Shown here: piece after piece, positions 35,651-47,276 of the stretch
Layout of the letters: each line of letters opens with the position of its first letter
Numbering within the stretch: position 1 is the first letter of the stretch
Assembly: GCF_016545825.1 (NCBI RefSeq)
Contig: NC_052618.1
Location: 45,392,196-45,456,195 of the forward strand
Direction of reading: 5' to 3'
DNA from: Eucalyptus grandis
Taxonomy: Eukaryota; Streptophyta; Magnoliopsida; Myrtales; Myrtaceae
Length of the DNA: 64,000 bases
The notes under the pieces: generated by a model
Told to the model about the DNA's origin: nothing
The model's database searches: none
What the model saw: the letters and a program-made list of their open reading frames with translations, nothing else
Position numbers and translations under genes: made by a program

Positions 35651-36542
35651 GGGATAAGTACACTAATGGTGCCAAAAGTTGTGTACAGCGCTCACTTTGG
35701 TGCCAAAAGTTTCCGTCGGATCACTTAAGTGCCAAAAATTTGAAAAACGCTCACTTTGGTGCCAACTCCGACGAAATTGGCCGGAAATCCGACGTGGCCT
35801 TTTTTTTTTATTAATTTTTGACGCCAACGTGGCTCGTCGGAGAGCGAGTCAAGATCCAAACACCAAAACGACGCCGTTTGGTGTCTCCCCCAATTCAAAA
35901 CCCTAATCTCCGCCGTCGCCGTCCCTCGACGGTCCCTTGCGCTCGCCGGCCACGGCTTCGACCCCGACCTCGACCCCAACCGCGACGATGGCCACTCAAC
36001 GGCAGCGGCTCCGACCTCGACCCCGACCCCGACCCCGACGATGGCCACTCGGCGGCGTAGCTCCGACCTCGACCTCGACCCCGACCGCGACGATGGCCAC
36101 TCGATGGCCGCGGCTCAAACCCCGACCCCGACCCCGACCCCGACGATGGCCACTGACGGCCGTAGCCGACCCCGACCTCGACCCCGACCTCGATGATGGC
36201 CACTCGGTGGCCGCAGCTTCAACCCCGACGACGGCCACGGCTTCGACCTCGCCGAAACCCTAATTTCTTCCCCATGTGAGCTAAACGGCGGTCAAGTTTC
36301 CATGAAGCCATCCACGTAGGACGGCAAACGACGTCGTTTTCTTAAGGAGGACCGAAACGACGTCATTTAAAGGCTTATCAATTTTATTTTATTTTTAAAA
36401 ATCATTTTGGCCGGAATCTTTCGCCGGTGGCACCAAAGTGAGCGTTTTTCCTCCGATTTGGCACTTAAGTGATCTGACAGAAACTTTTGGCACCAAAGTG
36501 AGCGCCGTACACAACTTTTGGCACCATTAGTGTACTTATCCC
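35651..36542. mobile_element. Mutator-like non-autonomous element (MULE) in intron 2 of gene B
   Basis: Terminal inverted repeats of roughly 130 bp start GGGATAAGTACACTAATGGT at each end and agree almost perfectly. The flanking 10-bp duplication GATACCAAGG is exact (35,641-35,650 and 36,543-36,552). Gene C has the empty site, 'ctataccaagaacttatt', once. The interior is a GC-rich tandem array (about 35,940-36,240) of roughly 60-bp units built from 'gacctcgaccccgacc' and 'gacgatggccactc'. There is no transposase frame. Long TIRs with a 9-11-bp duplication are the hallmark of MULEs; the interior may be captured host DNA. Confidence 0.9.
35940..36240. repeat. GC-rich minisatellite inside the MULE
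   Basis: About five imperfect units of some 60 bp. All six frames are open over parts of it and give RPRPRP- or SGSGSG-like runs. These are a by-product of the repeat, not evidence of a gene. Confidence 0.85.
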
Positions 36543-37160
36543 GATACCAAGGACTTATTCGAAAAATAACCGTGTACCCGAAGTATAATCCGAGTGCAAA
36601 ATGGCAATAGTATGGAGCGATCCTCAGACATATTTGCGGACACATATATAGAAGTTATATACTCACAAGTTTCCCCCTTGTCCAGAATCTCTGATATCTG
36701 TCCGAAGGTGATGCATGGGCACCAGAAGGTGATGCAGCCTGCAAGCAACATGGAATTGAATTGCCTGGATTTTTTCCTTGATTCGTGGAAGAGAAAGAAG
36801 GAGAAAGAAGAAGAAGCTGCCAATATAAACAGATTTCTTGTAACAGCTTTTGATGTCACCGCAGCAGTCACAGAGACCGGTGCTCCACGGCTGTTCTTCG
36901 ACATTGCCGGGATTGGTTAAGCTCATGCTGGTGGGCTGTGGGGGGTGAAGAGATGATGTAGAGTTTCCGATATCCGCTTCGCTTTGGGGATTGATATGCA
37001 GGCAGCCAGTGAAAAAACGAGGGGGGATGAGGACAGAGAAACGAAAGAACAAGTTCCAATCTTTGATGAAGCGTGAATGACAACGGGAGGGACGTGATTT
37101 TAAAGACCATCGAGGACGCGGTCACTAGCGTGAAAGTTCCGCGTTATTTTCATTACACAT

Positions 37161-38608
37161 TGTTGCGACCTCTTTTTTTTCCGGCGCCCGCGATCGGGTA
37201 CGAGCGCCTAAGGAGGCTAATGGCTCAGCTGAAATTGGTTAAGCCCGGACTCTCCCATATCCACCAATTCACGACTTAATGGTTCAAGTTTTTAACTTGT
37301 AAATCAATTTTCAAAATGGAGTCGCCACTAATCGATTTGGGGTGGGTTGATTAGAAACCCAAGCGAAGTATCAGGAGAAATACTCACTTCGCAACTAGAG
37401 AAATTAGGATCGGAGACTTGATTACACTAGTTAATCACTAATGCCCTTTCGGTACCTAATCTTGTTTAAACCCTAAGGCTTTTTGGAAGTTCGAGGGATT
37501 TTCCATGCATTTTCAGGAGAAAAACATTTTTTTGAGTCTTTTCTAATTTTTGGATATAAAAGGGATTTTTTTCGGATTTTTTGGTATTTTTGGAAAAATA
37601 CAAGTCTTTTTGGCTTTTTCTGAATTTTTTTGGCTTTTTTTTGCAAAATAAATTATTTTTTAATATTTTTCAAATATTTTTGGAAAATAAATTATTTTTT
37701 ATTTTTCTCGATTTTTTAGAAAATAAAACATTTTTCGATATTTTTAAATATTTTTCGATTTTCTGGAAATTTAAACATTTTTAAATATTTTTTTGAAAAT
37801 AAAACACTTTTGATATTTTTGAAAATAAAATATTTATTTTTTATTTTTTAGAATTATTTTATATTAAAATAATAAAACAAATTAAAATTGACCCGGGCCG
37901 GATCCGTGGGTTGGGTCCGACCGGCCGGCGACCCAAACAACGCGGGCCCGACTCGATTTTTCGCCTTTTTTAAAAAAAAAAATTAAAATGACGCCGTGGC
38001 CGGGCGTTTGGGGACGCCCGCCCGGCCCGACAACCCGACTGGCTCCAAAGACTCCGACCCGACTCCCGCCGCCCGTGGATTGCGAACCCTACCCAATTTT
38101 TTCGAGTCCGGATCCGCTTCGCGACCGGAAAATCGCAAACCCTAGGGTTTGCGAACTGCTAGCCCGGGGACGGAATGCATAGGCACTAAGGCGACGACGG
38201 CTACGGCAGCGGCAGCAAGGACGATGGTGACTACAACGACGGCGACGGAATGGGGTTGTGATGAACGGCAGGGACGACGGCAACGGGCTTTCGTTACCTT
38301 TTTGATCGCAAGCGATCACAACGACAAAGAAGGGTTACGATGAATGCGGGGGCCATGGCAAGCAACGGCGAAACCGGTGAGCTTGATCCGTGACGGCAAA
38401 GGCTACGGCGAAGCCGACGGCGACGGCAAGACCTAGTCCCTTGGTCAAATTTGGCCGGAACGCTCTCTCTCTCTCTCTCTCTCTCCCCTCGGGCTCGCCC
38501 TTTGAGCTCCCCCGAAGTCTCTTAGGGACCCCTCTGAGCTCACCACACCACGGCCGGCCTGAACTCAAGCTCCCCGAAGTCTCTCAAGGGACCCCAAGCC
38601 TCAACTGG

Positions 38609-38660
<52 letters not shown>

Positions 38661-39086
38661 CCTCTATGTCTCCCTCTGTCTCCCGCCCCTCTTCGTCGAC
38701 GGTGGCCCCCTCTATTTATAGGCGCGGGAGCTGCCGGTCGGCGAGGCTTCGACCCGCCGGTTGGACCGCCGTCCCATCCGCCATCATCGCTTCCTCTAGT
38801 CATGTCCCGTCGACGCCACCTGCTCCTCTGCTCCGCACACGACCGTCGTCCGCTCATGCTTCTCCGGATCGCGCCGCCCGCGCGTGCTCTTCGGGGCGCG
38901 AGGAAGAAGACGACGCGAGGGGTCGAGCTTGAGGCGATGATGGACCGAAGGCCCATGCGGGGGCTGCTTCTTTGCTTCTTTTTGTTTTCGCTTTTCTTGC
39001 TATTTTTTCTTTTTATTATCTATTTATCCGAAAAAGGAAAAATAAAATAAAAAACCTATTAAAAAAGGGAAATTTAGGCAGCAACA
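37161..39086 (-). repeat. 3' LTR (in element sense)
   Basis: It is 1,926 bp long; on the minus strand it starts TGTTGCTGCCTAAATTTCCC and ends GGTCGCAACA. It contains a GC-rich segment (37,900-38,960), CT runs (38,462-38,485 and 38,609-38,655) and a TATA box at 38,711-38,720. It differs from the other LTR mostly by CT-run length and small indels. Confidence 0.92.
38711..38721 (-). promoter_or_regulatory. TATA box of the 3' LTR
   Basis: On the minus strand it reads CTATAAATAGA, about 370 bp into the LTR. The same site in the other LTR is at 50,554-50,564. It sets the transcription direction of the element. Confidence 0.65.
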
Positions 39087-39101
39087 GCTGCCCCTCTTTG
39101 A
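39087..39101 (-). other. Polypurine tract
   Basis: Minus-strand AAAGAGGGGCAGC abuts the start of the 3' LTR. This is the usual plus-strand primer and confirms minus orientation. Confidence 0.75.
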
Positions 39102-39354
39102 AGGTGAGTTCGCAGAGGTTGCATTCAAAGACAGACTGAAGCCTAAATTTTATCCATGGATGCATAGCATATTATATTTTATTTGGAACCTATTGTTCTA
39201 TGCAGAAAAAGAGCAATATAACATTACATATACTAAGATAGATAAGAAGATGCCTGTAGTTACTTACCGGGAGTGAGTGAGATAGGGTGTGAACCCCGAG
39301 TTTAGCAAGTATTAAGGCGTCATCTTACCTGGTGATATGAGGAGGTTGCTTTTC

Positions 39355-40632
39355 CAGGGCTCAAACCATTCTTCGGTCGCCTGTTAAAACAATCAATGAT
39401 TTGTCTAGGACCCGAACCTTTCTTCGGTCGCCTTGACGGGAAATTGCTCCTCTAGGACCCGAACCATTCTTCGGTCGCCGTGACAGGAAATTGCTTCTTC
39501 AGGACCCGAACCATTCTTCGGTCGCCTGTTAAAACAATCAATGGTTTGTCTAGGACCCGAACCTTTCTTCGGTCGCCTTGACGGGAGATTGCTCCTCCAA
39601 GACCTAAACCATTCTTCGGTCGCCTATTGGAGTAATCAGTGGTTTGTCTCGGACCCGAACCATTCTTTGGTAGCCGTGACGGGAAATTGCTTCTCCAGGA
39701 CTCGAACCATTCTTCGGTCGCCTGTTAAAACAATCAATGGTTTGTCTAGGACCCGAACCTTTCTTCGGTCGCCTTGACGGGAGATTGCTCCTCCAAGACC
39801 CGAACCATTCTTCGGTCGCCTATTGGAGTAATCAGTGGTTTGTCTCGGACCCGAACCATTCTTCGATCGCCTGTTAAAACAATCAATGGTTTGCCTAGGA
39901 CCCGAACCTTTCTTCGGTCACCTTGACGGGAGATTGCTCCTCCAGGACCCAAACCATTCTTCGGTCACCTATTGGAGTAATCAGTGGTTTGTCTCAGACC
40001 CGAACCATTCTTCAGTCGCCTGTTAAAGCAATCAATGGTTTGTCTAGGACCCGAACCTTTCTTCGGTCGCCTTGACGGGAGATTGCTCCTCCAGGACCCG
40101 AACCATTCTTCGGTCGCCTATTGGAGTAATTAATGGTTTGTCTCGGACCCGAACCATTCTTCGGTCGCTTGTTAAAACAATCAATGGTTTGTCTAGGACC
40201 CAAAACTTTCTTCGGTCGCCTTGACGGGAGATTGCTCTTCTAGGACCCGAACCATTCTTTGGTCATCTATTGGAGTAATCAGTGGTTTGTCTCGGACCCG
40301 AACCATTCTTCTGGTCGCCGTGACGGGAAATTGCTTCTCCAGGATGCGAACCATTCTTCTGTCGCTGTTAAAACAATCACTGGTTTGTCTAGGACCCGAA
40401 CCTTTCTTCGATCGCCTTGACGGGGAGATTGCTCTTCCAAGACCCGAACCATTCTTCTGGCCGCCTATTGGAGTAATCCAGTGGTTTGTCTCGGACCCGA
40501 ACCATTCTTCGATCACCATGACAGGAAATTGCTTCTCCAGGACGCGAACCATTCTTCGGTCGCCTGTTAAAACAATCAATGGTTTGTCTAGGACCCGAAC
40601 CTTTCTTCGATCGCCTTGACGGGAGATGCACC
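39355..40632. repeat. Minisatellite array with 47- to 52-bp units
   Basis: About 26 units begin 'aggacccgaaccattcttcggtcgcc' or a close variant (the key phrase is 'ttcttcggtcgcc'). Three tails alternate: 'gacgggagattgctcctcc', 'tgttaaaacaatcaatggtt' and 'tattggagtaatcagtggtt'. This gives a higher-order period of roughly 150-250 bp. Both strands stay open for 60-180 codons because unit lengths vary in multiples that avoid stops. No promoter-like or coding signal was seen. Confidence 0.9.
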
Positions 40633-41640
40633 GACCTTTCTCAGGGCATCTCATTTGTGGGTGCCTGATTTGTATCGAGGACACTAGTTGGTATCCGACC
40701 TTTCTCGGGAGATGCGTCGACCTTTCTCGGGGCATCTGTTTTGTGGGGGTGTCTGACCTTTGTCAAAGACAACAGCTGGTACCCAACTTTTCTTTAGAGG
40801 ATGCGCCGACCTTCTCAGGGCATCGATTCTAGAAGATACCTGGACATTCACAAGCATATCAAAAAGTACCTGGATATTCACAAGTACCAACCTGAAGGGT
40901 ATTTGGACCTTTGCAAGCGTCAAAATGGGTATTTGGCTAACCATAGGCATTGAAGGGGTACTTGGATGATCACAAGTATGAATTCTTGGGGGAGACTTGG
41001 TCAAGCTGGGTGTCATAAAAAGGAAGTACTTGGACAACGGTGGGTACTTAACGATATGGGGATACCTAGATAGCAGAGGGTATTCCAAGATATACTTGGT
41101 CACCACAAGTATCAATGCTCAGGGACAACTCGGGGCGTACAAAGATCGAGTGTCGGGAAAGGGGAGTATCCGAATGGTGGCTAGTACTCAAAGACAATAG
41201 GGATACCTAGACAGCAGTAGGCATTCAACGATAAATGGATACTTGGTCAGTCACAAGTATCAATACTCTAGGGACAACTCGAACAGGTCGAGTGTCAGGA
41301 AAGGGGAGTATCAGAACGGTGGCTGGTACTCAAAGACAATAGGGATACCTAGATAGCAGTAGGCATTCAACGATAAATGGATACTTGGTCAGTTACAAGT
41401 ATCAATACTCTGGGGGCAACTCGAATAGGTCGAGTGTCAGGAAAAAGGAGTATCCGGACAGTGGCCAGTACTCAAAGACAATGGGATGCTAAGACAGCAG
41501 TAAGCATCGAAACTCAAGGGACAAATTGAATAGGTCGAGTGTCAAGAAGAGAGTACCTAGACAGTGTGAGCTACCTAAAAATAAAGGGATACCTGGACAA
41601 TGATAGGTACCTTAAGACAAATGGGAATAGAGATATGCTT
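40620..41640. repeat. Second tandem-repeat region of the retroelement
   Basis: It has two units of about 105 bp ('cgacctttctc...ggcatct', 40,630-40,825). These are followed by about three units of roughly 130-140 bp ('ggatacctagacagcagtag', 'aatggatacttggtcagt', 'cgagtgtcaggaaa') between 41,190 and 41,560, with older, worn copies on both sides. Confidence 0.8.
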
Positions 41641-44600
41641 ACCTGGCAATATCTCTAATCTCTAAGAGTACGTCTGCTATTTGCACAGTATGCACACATG
41701 ATTGTATATGCTGTAAATTCATGAGTTCAAATGAGATTCATGCATGATAATTTTGTTAGTTCTGCATCTTTTGATTTCCACTAGGGAAGATTTTGAAGAC
41801 AATCTTCATTTAGAATGTAGATGTCTTGAGCATGCCAGATGAGGGACTTTCAGTCTGAAAAGACTTTCCGCTCACTCTCATGGAAAAGGCTATCCTGACC
41901 ATTGATGCAGGATTCATAAGGACCACACTATCTCACTGTTATCATGTCAGCAGGGGTCTGAGTATTCTCGCAAACGGTACGACTTTACCAATGTGAGAGG
42001 TCTTTGTTGAAACTGTGATGAAGTCTTGGTCAGTGGCTCATCGAAGGGGACCATCAAGGTTGAAGCTGATGGACGAAAATGTTGCACGATCATCTCCGGG
42101 TTTACAAGTCAAGAACCCTGCGAAAAGAGATAGAGTAATCTTGCTCGTACTTCTTCGAGCGATGCTTATAGACATATGAAATCCTACGTTAATTGAAGTG
42201 CCCCTAGTCTGAAGAGACTTTTACAATGGGATGCAACGTAGGCTTGATTCATGTGTAAAAATGTAGAGCTGGTGATTGCCTTGGCATTTGTCACCAGTCT
42301 TTCTTCTCACTGTCAAATGGAGGTTTTATGGACCACAATGCAACATTTTCTTGGCTGCATTTTTTACTGGGGGGCATTGGCCTTGCTTTTACCAGGCACA
42401 TTGCTTTTTTTTCATGCCCCTATTTTTTATTTCAGTTCTTCTTTGATGGGCATTGACCTTGCTTTTACCTGGTACACTGCTTTTTTATGCCCCTGTTTTT
42501 TCATTCTTGTCGTTAGAGGAACTAGCCTAGGCAAGTTCGATCATGACACTATTGTTAGACTCTTGAGTCTTCGTCTTCAGCTAGCGCTCCGAGCTATGTT
42601 GTTTAAATGGTAGTAACTTCTGTTTTGTCTCGATGTGAGGGTAAAATTACAGACTCACTTGAATTGTACAATGAATACAAGTGCGTAGAGAAAGAAATGC
42701 TCTTTGTCATTCTATGGCACTTAAATTAATGCGAGTGTTCATATGCAATAAAGACACCCGAAGATTGATGCAAGTGCGAGCAAGAAAATTTCTATCTCTC
42801 TTCTCACCTTGTGATGCTGATTTGCCTCTGCTCTACCCCAATGTGGGGTGGTTCTTGATGAGGGTATGAGAGAAGCTTTACCAATGTATGGGGCTCAATG
42901 GGGTGAGCGATGGAATGCCTCTCACTATTTTGGTTATCGTACCATTCGCGAGAGAACTCTTTACTCGCAGCCATGGAATCTTCTCGCACTCATCTCACAA
43001 GTGTATAGATGGGGGACTGTGTGTAGGATATGGCTTGCCTGTCATCATTCTGACACGCCTCATCCAGCATGCTCAATTAATCTTGTATTCTTCACTTAGC
43101 TGTCTATTATGATAATCCTTAGTGGAATCAGTGACTTAAACAGACAAAATCATCATGCAGAATTTATCTAGAAATGACATGTAACATTTTAAATATGATA
43201 GAGTTTGAACTCTTCAAAACAAGTGAATGGTTTTGACTCGAAAAAGACCCTATTAACAACTTTAACATAATGGTGTTTCCAAATATGTTAAATTTTGAAT
43301 ATCAAAAGAGTTATTCGCAAATGGGTGTCGATAGTTGTCCCTATTGGTTAGGGATATGACACATGAAGGATCAGCTGGGGATTGGGAATTTGATCGGGCA
43401 TCTCTATTTTTGCCCCTGTAGAGGAGAAGATGTACAAGTAGATCAATTAGTTTGGCCAAAATCAAATGTGAGTTGAGGCCTGAAGATTTTTCGTCATTTT
43501 CTTTGGCGATTACTCATGACGCCATTTCATTTAGGAGAGTTTGTCATGCCTCTCATTGATTATTATCCTTGTCAAGTGATCCTGCAACAAGACATGCTTC
43601 TCGTTGATTTGTTATCATTGCTTTTGACAGTCAGGTGATCCATTCATTGGCTTGCAGATGATTGGGTGAACCTGAAGTGAGAAGGGGGACACGAAGTCCT
43701 ATGTCCCTTGTTTCGTTGGGTCAATTATTCTCTGAATTAGCTCTGGATGACATGTCTTTTTACACGAAGCCGGTAAATTTGATGTAGGTCATTTTCATGT
43801 ACTAGCTTGGCCAATATTGATTTGCCTAACCATCAAATTTGGCTCTTGAATCCTGGTGTTTCCTGCTAATAGGGGGAATATGTCAAAAGTGAATTCAAAG
43901 AGGGGGGAGTATTGGAAACGATACCAAATTACTTTTCTCCAAATTTTGTATTTGCTGACTCCTGATGATGTCTGAATGTCGATGACAGCCTTTTCGTCTT
44001 GGCATAGTTTGACATTTTTTTTTTCGATTGGCCTTCCTCACTTGTGACCATGTATGCATGATTGCTGGTCGTTGATTCATCTTCAACGCCTTCCTTTTGT
44101 GGAATTTCTCCTTATGTCTTTAACTATAGCATCATTGGGCAAAAGTCATGTACCTCAAGCTTCTATGGAATCTGAGATGGACAATCAAAACCTTAAATTC
44201 TCTGATGGCAATCACTTCTTGCGAGAGCATGCGTCTGAATAAGAAGTCAGGTTTCTAGGTCCTCATTTTGAATAAGGGCTAGAGACCGCTTCAACTGTCT
44301 GGATTTCTTCCCTGTTGACAGTAGCCAATTCAAAGAAAGAGAAAAGATCCCCTCCTTATGCTTCTGGGCTTGTCGAAGCTGGAAGTCCCGTTGATGGATT
44401 CACAGCATCTAGTTGCTCAGGCACATTGTGGGGAAAGGATATTGATTCGGCTTGTGAAGGAGTTGGGCAGGAGCGAGGTGGAATGTACGAGCTCCTAGGG
44501 ATGGCTTGATTTCAACCGTATGCCTGTACCTATTACGTCCTATATTTCGTTTCTTGTAAATAGAAGAGAAAGGACATCATTTCTAAATTATATTCAGAGA

Positions 44601-45120
44601 ATAAGACTTACCCTTTTTTGGTGTAGGATGATTCTTTCTATTTGCCCCTGTTTTCTTGGCATGGTGTCTTTAAATTTGGCGAGTTCACGTGATGCGCTTG
44701 CTTCAAATGCCCCCTGTCACACTAAGTCAAAGGGGACGGGAATGATCTTTTGAGACATGAAGTGAGTGAGTCAGAAAGACAAACATGATTAAATTTATCA
44801 TCTTGTTTTAACAAAAGCTTTTGGGTGATGAAATATTTTTTTTCAAAATACGTCTTTGGGGGAGAAAAAGCATGAGGAAGCCTAGCCCTCAGTATTTTCC
44901 TTGGATGATATATTTTTTTTCATGGTTGGATAGCATCATCGGGCTGGTTTGGAGTACCGCCTCATGCTCTTAAAACAAAATATTAGAACTGTACAATAGA
45001 GTACTTGGAATGGAAAATACAACAGTAGCACACTAGACAAGATAAGAAACATGAAACTATAAAAACAAGTAAAACCCATGAAAACTCCCGTGTAAAGGAG
45101 TGCTTTGATAGTGTTGGTTC
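41640..45120. other. Retroelement internal DNA without recognised domains
   Basis: Only short frames are present on either strand. A 70-bp phrase ('ggcattggccttgcttttac') is doubled at about 42,375-42,500. I looked for reverse transcriptase and integrase motifs on the minus strand and saw none. Confidence 0.5.
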
Positions 45121-45125
45121 TGAAA

Positions 45126-46425
45126 TCAAGCGTCTTTGAGTTCCTCGCCTCCAGTAGACTCAAAGTATTCACACGAGAGGACCACTTCATTGAAGCTATG
45201 AAAATGCAACCCATACAACCAACAACGGTGCTTGTGAGGTAAACCCCGTATGAATATCTTTATCATCTCTTCTTCGATCAACTGAGGGTAAGTTTGTATC
45301 ATAAAAGCCTCCCACCTCCTTGCATATGCTCCTTGCATATGCTCGGAAATCATCCATTGGTCTTCTTCTGAAGTGAACTAAGTTCTGACAATGCACTTCA
45401 GTTCCAATCTGGCTTTGATACTGAAGCAGGAATGCAGAAGACAGCTCATTCCAATCTCTCATGAGGTAGATATATGCTGTGATGAACCATTGTAATGCAG
45501 ATCCCATAAGACTCTCTTGGAAGGCCTGAGTTGTGAATGACATCGGGCCATAGTACCGACTCATTTCAGCATAGAGGTACTGCAAGTGAGCCACGAGGCA
45601 AGTCGTGCCGTTATACTTGCGGAGATTAGGTATCCATATCTCTCCAGGGGTCATGATCCTATGAGCGCAAGACAGGCTTGATGTATCTTGGTTAGGCCAC
45701 TGGTTTTCCCACTGCAAATCCGTTGTAGTGGTGAATTTTTCTGTTTCAGGGAAGTTGGATTCTACCGAGATAATCCCATTACTTTCTTCTTGGTCAAGAT
45801 TTCCGAATGAGGATGAAGTATTGAAGCTATCCTCATGGTCAGAGGACAAGCTTAGCACTTCGTTAGGATCGTAGCGGATAAAGACGTATGCTTCCTCTTG
45901 TGACAGGCCTTCATCCCCGGTGAGAGTAGGAAACAGCTTATACGATGAATCGTCGCCATTATCGAAATAACGCCGGAAGTCCTTGGGATTGTATTCTAGG
46001 GCCGGGAAGTCTTCGGGGTTGTACACTAGATGATGGTAGCCTTCAAAGTTGTATTCTTGGGAATGCTCGAAGCTTTGGTGCGATGGCTCGTCGGCAGATG
46101 CTAAATTGATCTGCTTAGGCTTTCTTTTCTTGGCCCCGGTCCGATCTTTTGAGTAGGGCCCTTCGTTTTGCCACTTGATTATGTCAAGAGAAGTGAAAGA
46201 CATTAGAGTTTCACTTTGTCGATTCACTTTCCAGTTGATAGGGGTTGGTATTCTTTGGACCCTAGCTCTTGGAGTAAGCTTTAGGAGTTGTCCGGTTGTG
46301 CCCCGCCTTGAACATGCTCGTGTATTTGATCTCGTACAAAGGCTCCTTGCCTTTCCTAGTGGGAAATTTTCCAAGAACAGGGTGTTGTTCGGTTGCCCAT
46401 TTATCATGCAAGGCTTTATTGACAT
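45126..46425 (-). pseudogene. Second gag-like region of the retroelement
   Basis: An acidic, Ser/Tyr-rich segment is followed by a retrotransposon gag core. Visible blocks are IPNLRKYNGTTCLVAHLQYL, QAFQESLMGSALQWF, RDWNELSSAFLLQYQ and RRRPMDDFRAYARS. A frameshift near 45,250 moves the reading to the frame ending at 45,126 (RWEAFMIQTYPQLIEEEMIK, GLPHKHRCWLYGL), which is the C-terminal part of a gag domain. It overlaps the preceding gag frame by about 10 bp. The protein would package element RNA. With two gag blocks in a row it may be a duplication or a fusion of two related elements. Confidence 0.65.
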
Positions 46426-47099
46426 GCTCTTCTCCTATCTCGGCCGACTAACGGTTCCTCGTGCTCCGCGATCATTAGCTCTTCATAGGGCAAGGCTATG
46501 TCGAGGCTGATGTCAATATCGTATTCTTGGTGAAAAACATGAATTAGTTCCCTCCAGGTTTTAAGGGGACTAATCTTCCTGACAATGTACCATCGCAAGG
46601 CAGGGGCGGTCAAGCTCGATTGGTACCATTGAATCATCCTTCGGACCAGGTAGGCCTGCAAGTAGGTCTCTGGGCGGGAGGTATCAATGTACCTTTCGCA
46701 TTCAGGTGCTTTGAGCTCTTCAGGAATCTCAATGTCGGCGTAATTGGACAGGTCCATGGGATTCTGCTCCTGCAGTTGGCCTAACTTTTTCATGATCTTT
46801 TCAAACTGTCTATGGTACTGGCTATTTTCTGGCAAATTTGCAGGTGTCATGATGGTGCTTGAGGCAACTATAGAGTTGGGCTCAGCTTGAGTGGATTTCA
46901 TTTGTCTTGAGAGTTGTTGAAGGACAATGGACATCTGTCCTACACCGTCTTCAATGTTAATAAGGCGATTTTGTACATCATTCTGACCGGGCCCTATTGC
47001 ATGAGGCCATTCACGGGTGATTGGTGGTCGGCGATTCATAATTACCTGCTCGTTGTGAAAACAATAAATGAGCACGGAAGTAAACAAAGATTGACCCAT
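46416..47099 (-). CDS. Retrotransposon gag-like protein, first block
   Basis: It is 227 codons long. After a leader it has a coiled-coil-like stretch (IEDGVGQMSIVLQQLSRQMK) and QYHRQFEKIMKKLGQLQEQN. The gag core follows: PECERYIDTSRPETYLQAYL, MIQWYQSSLTAPALRWY, then LKTWRELIHVFHQEYDIDIS. This pattern (SLTGPALRWY-like, then TWRELxxxFxxQY) is typical of plant Ty3 Tat/Ogre gag. The frame ends in RRRACQ and gives way to the next gag-like block; no CCHC knuckle is seen. The true start is uncertain: MNRRPPITREW, about 20 residues in, is an alternative. Confidence 0.7.
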   Translation of the reverse strand: MGQSLFTSVLIYCFHNEQVIMNRRPPITREWPHAIGPGQNDVQNRLINIEDGVGQMSIVLQQLSRQMKSTQAEPNSIVASSTIMTPANLPENSQYHRQFEKIMKKLGQLQEQNPMDLSNYADIEIPEELKAPECERYIDTSRPETYLQAYLVRRMIQWYQSSLTAPALRWYIVRKISPLKTWRELIHVFHQEYDIDISLDIALPYEELMIAEHEEPLVGRDRRRACQ

Positions 47100-47276
47100 G
47101 GCAATGGTCTAACCGTTTTTTATTTATCAAAAGAGGATTTGTAGACTGCTTGACTCCTAACACTTAAAACTTGAAATTGAAATGACATAATGAAATACTA
47201 GATATTAAACAAAAGTCCCTAAACAATGGGACGAAACTTTCACACTATTAATACTAAGGGGCACGTGATTGTCAAT

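Larger units (their letters stand above)
34935..36926 (-). pseudogene. PLAC8/PCR-family gene B, nonsense in exon 3
   Basis: There are four exons: 36926-36845 (82 nt), 36738-36667 (72), 35339-35127 (213) and 35008-34935 (74). All borders are GT-AG and phase 1, as in gene C. It opens MSLTNPGNVEEQPWSTGLCD and has the PCR motif as CCITFWCPC at residues 28-36. The hydrophobic segment runs from CAIYTLIYMLTSCACLYSC, and the tail starts GWEGN and ends MRR. At 35,163-35,161 an arginine CGA (kept in gene C) has become TGA inside CQEY-ELK. This cuts about 40 residues, including the last part of the PLAC8 domain. No other lesion is visible, so the stop is recent; a truncated protein that keeps the membrane segment could still be made. 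Intron 2 carries a Mutator-like insertion (35,651-36,542). The 13.8-kb retroelement sits 235 bp upstream of the start codon. Confidence 0.88.

Noticed and set aside
35895..36263. Arg/Pro- or Gly/Ser-rich frames
   Set aside because: Product of the tandem array in the MULE; open in nearly every frame.
38390..38932. 180-codon GC-rich frame
   Set aside because: It lies in the LTR, crosses CT runs and is not kept in frame in the other LTR.
39355..40632. Regular short repeats with variable parts between them, CRISPR-like at first sight
   Set aside because: The repeats and the 'spacers' recur in a fixed set, unit lengths vary between 47 and 52 bp, and the array lies inside a plant LTR retrotransposon. 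It is a minisatellite.
40193..40735. 180-codon minus-strand frame
   Set aside because: It is made by the minisatellite; the other strand is open as well and the peptide is only repeat units.
42251..42613. Hydrophobic 120-codon plus-strand frame
   Set aside because: It is antisense to the retroelement, contains a doubled 70-bp phrase and resembles no known membrane protein.
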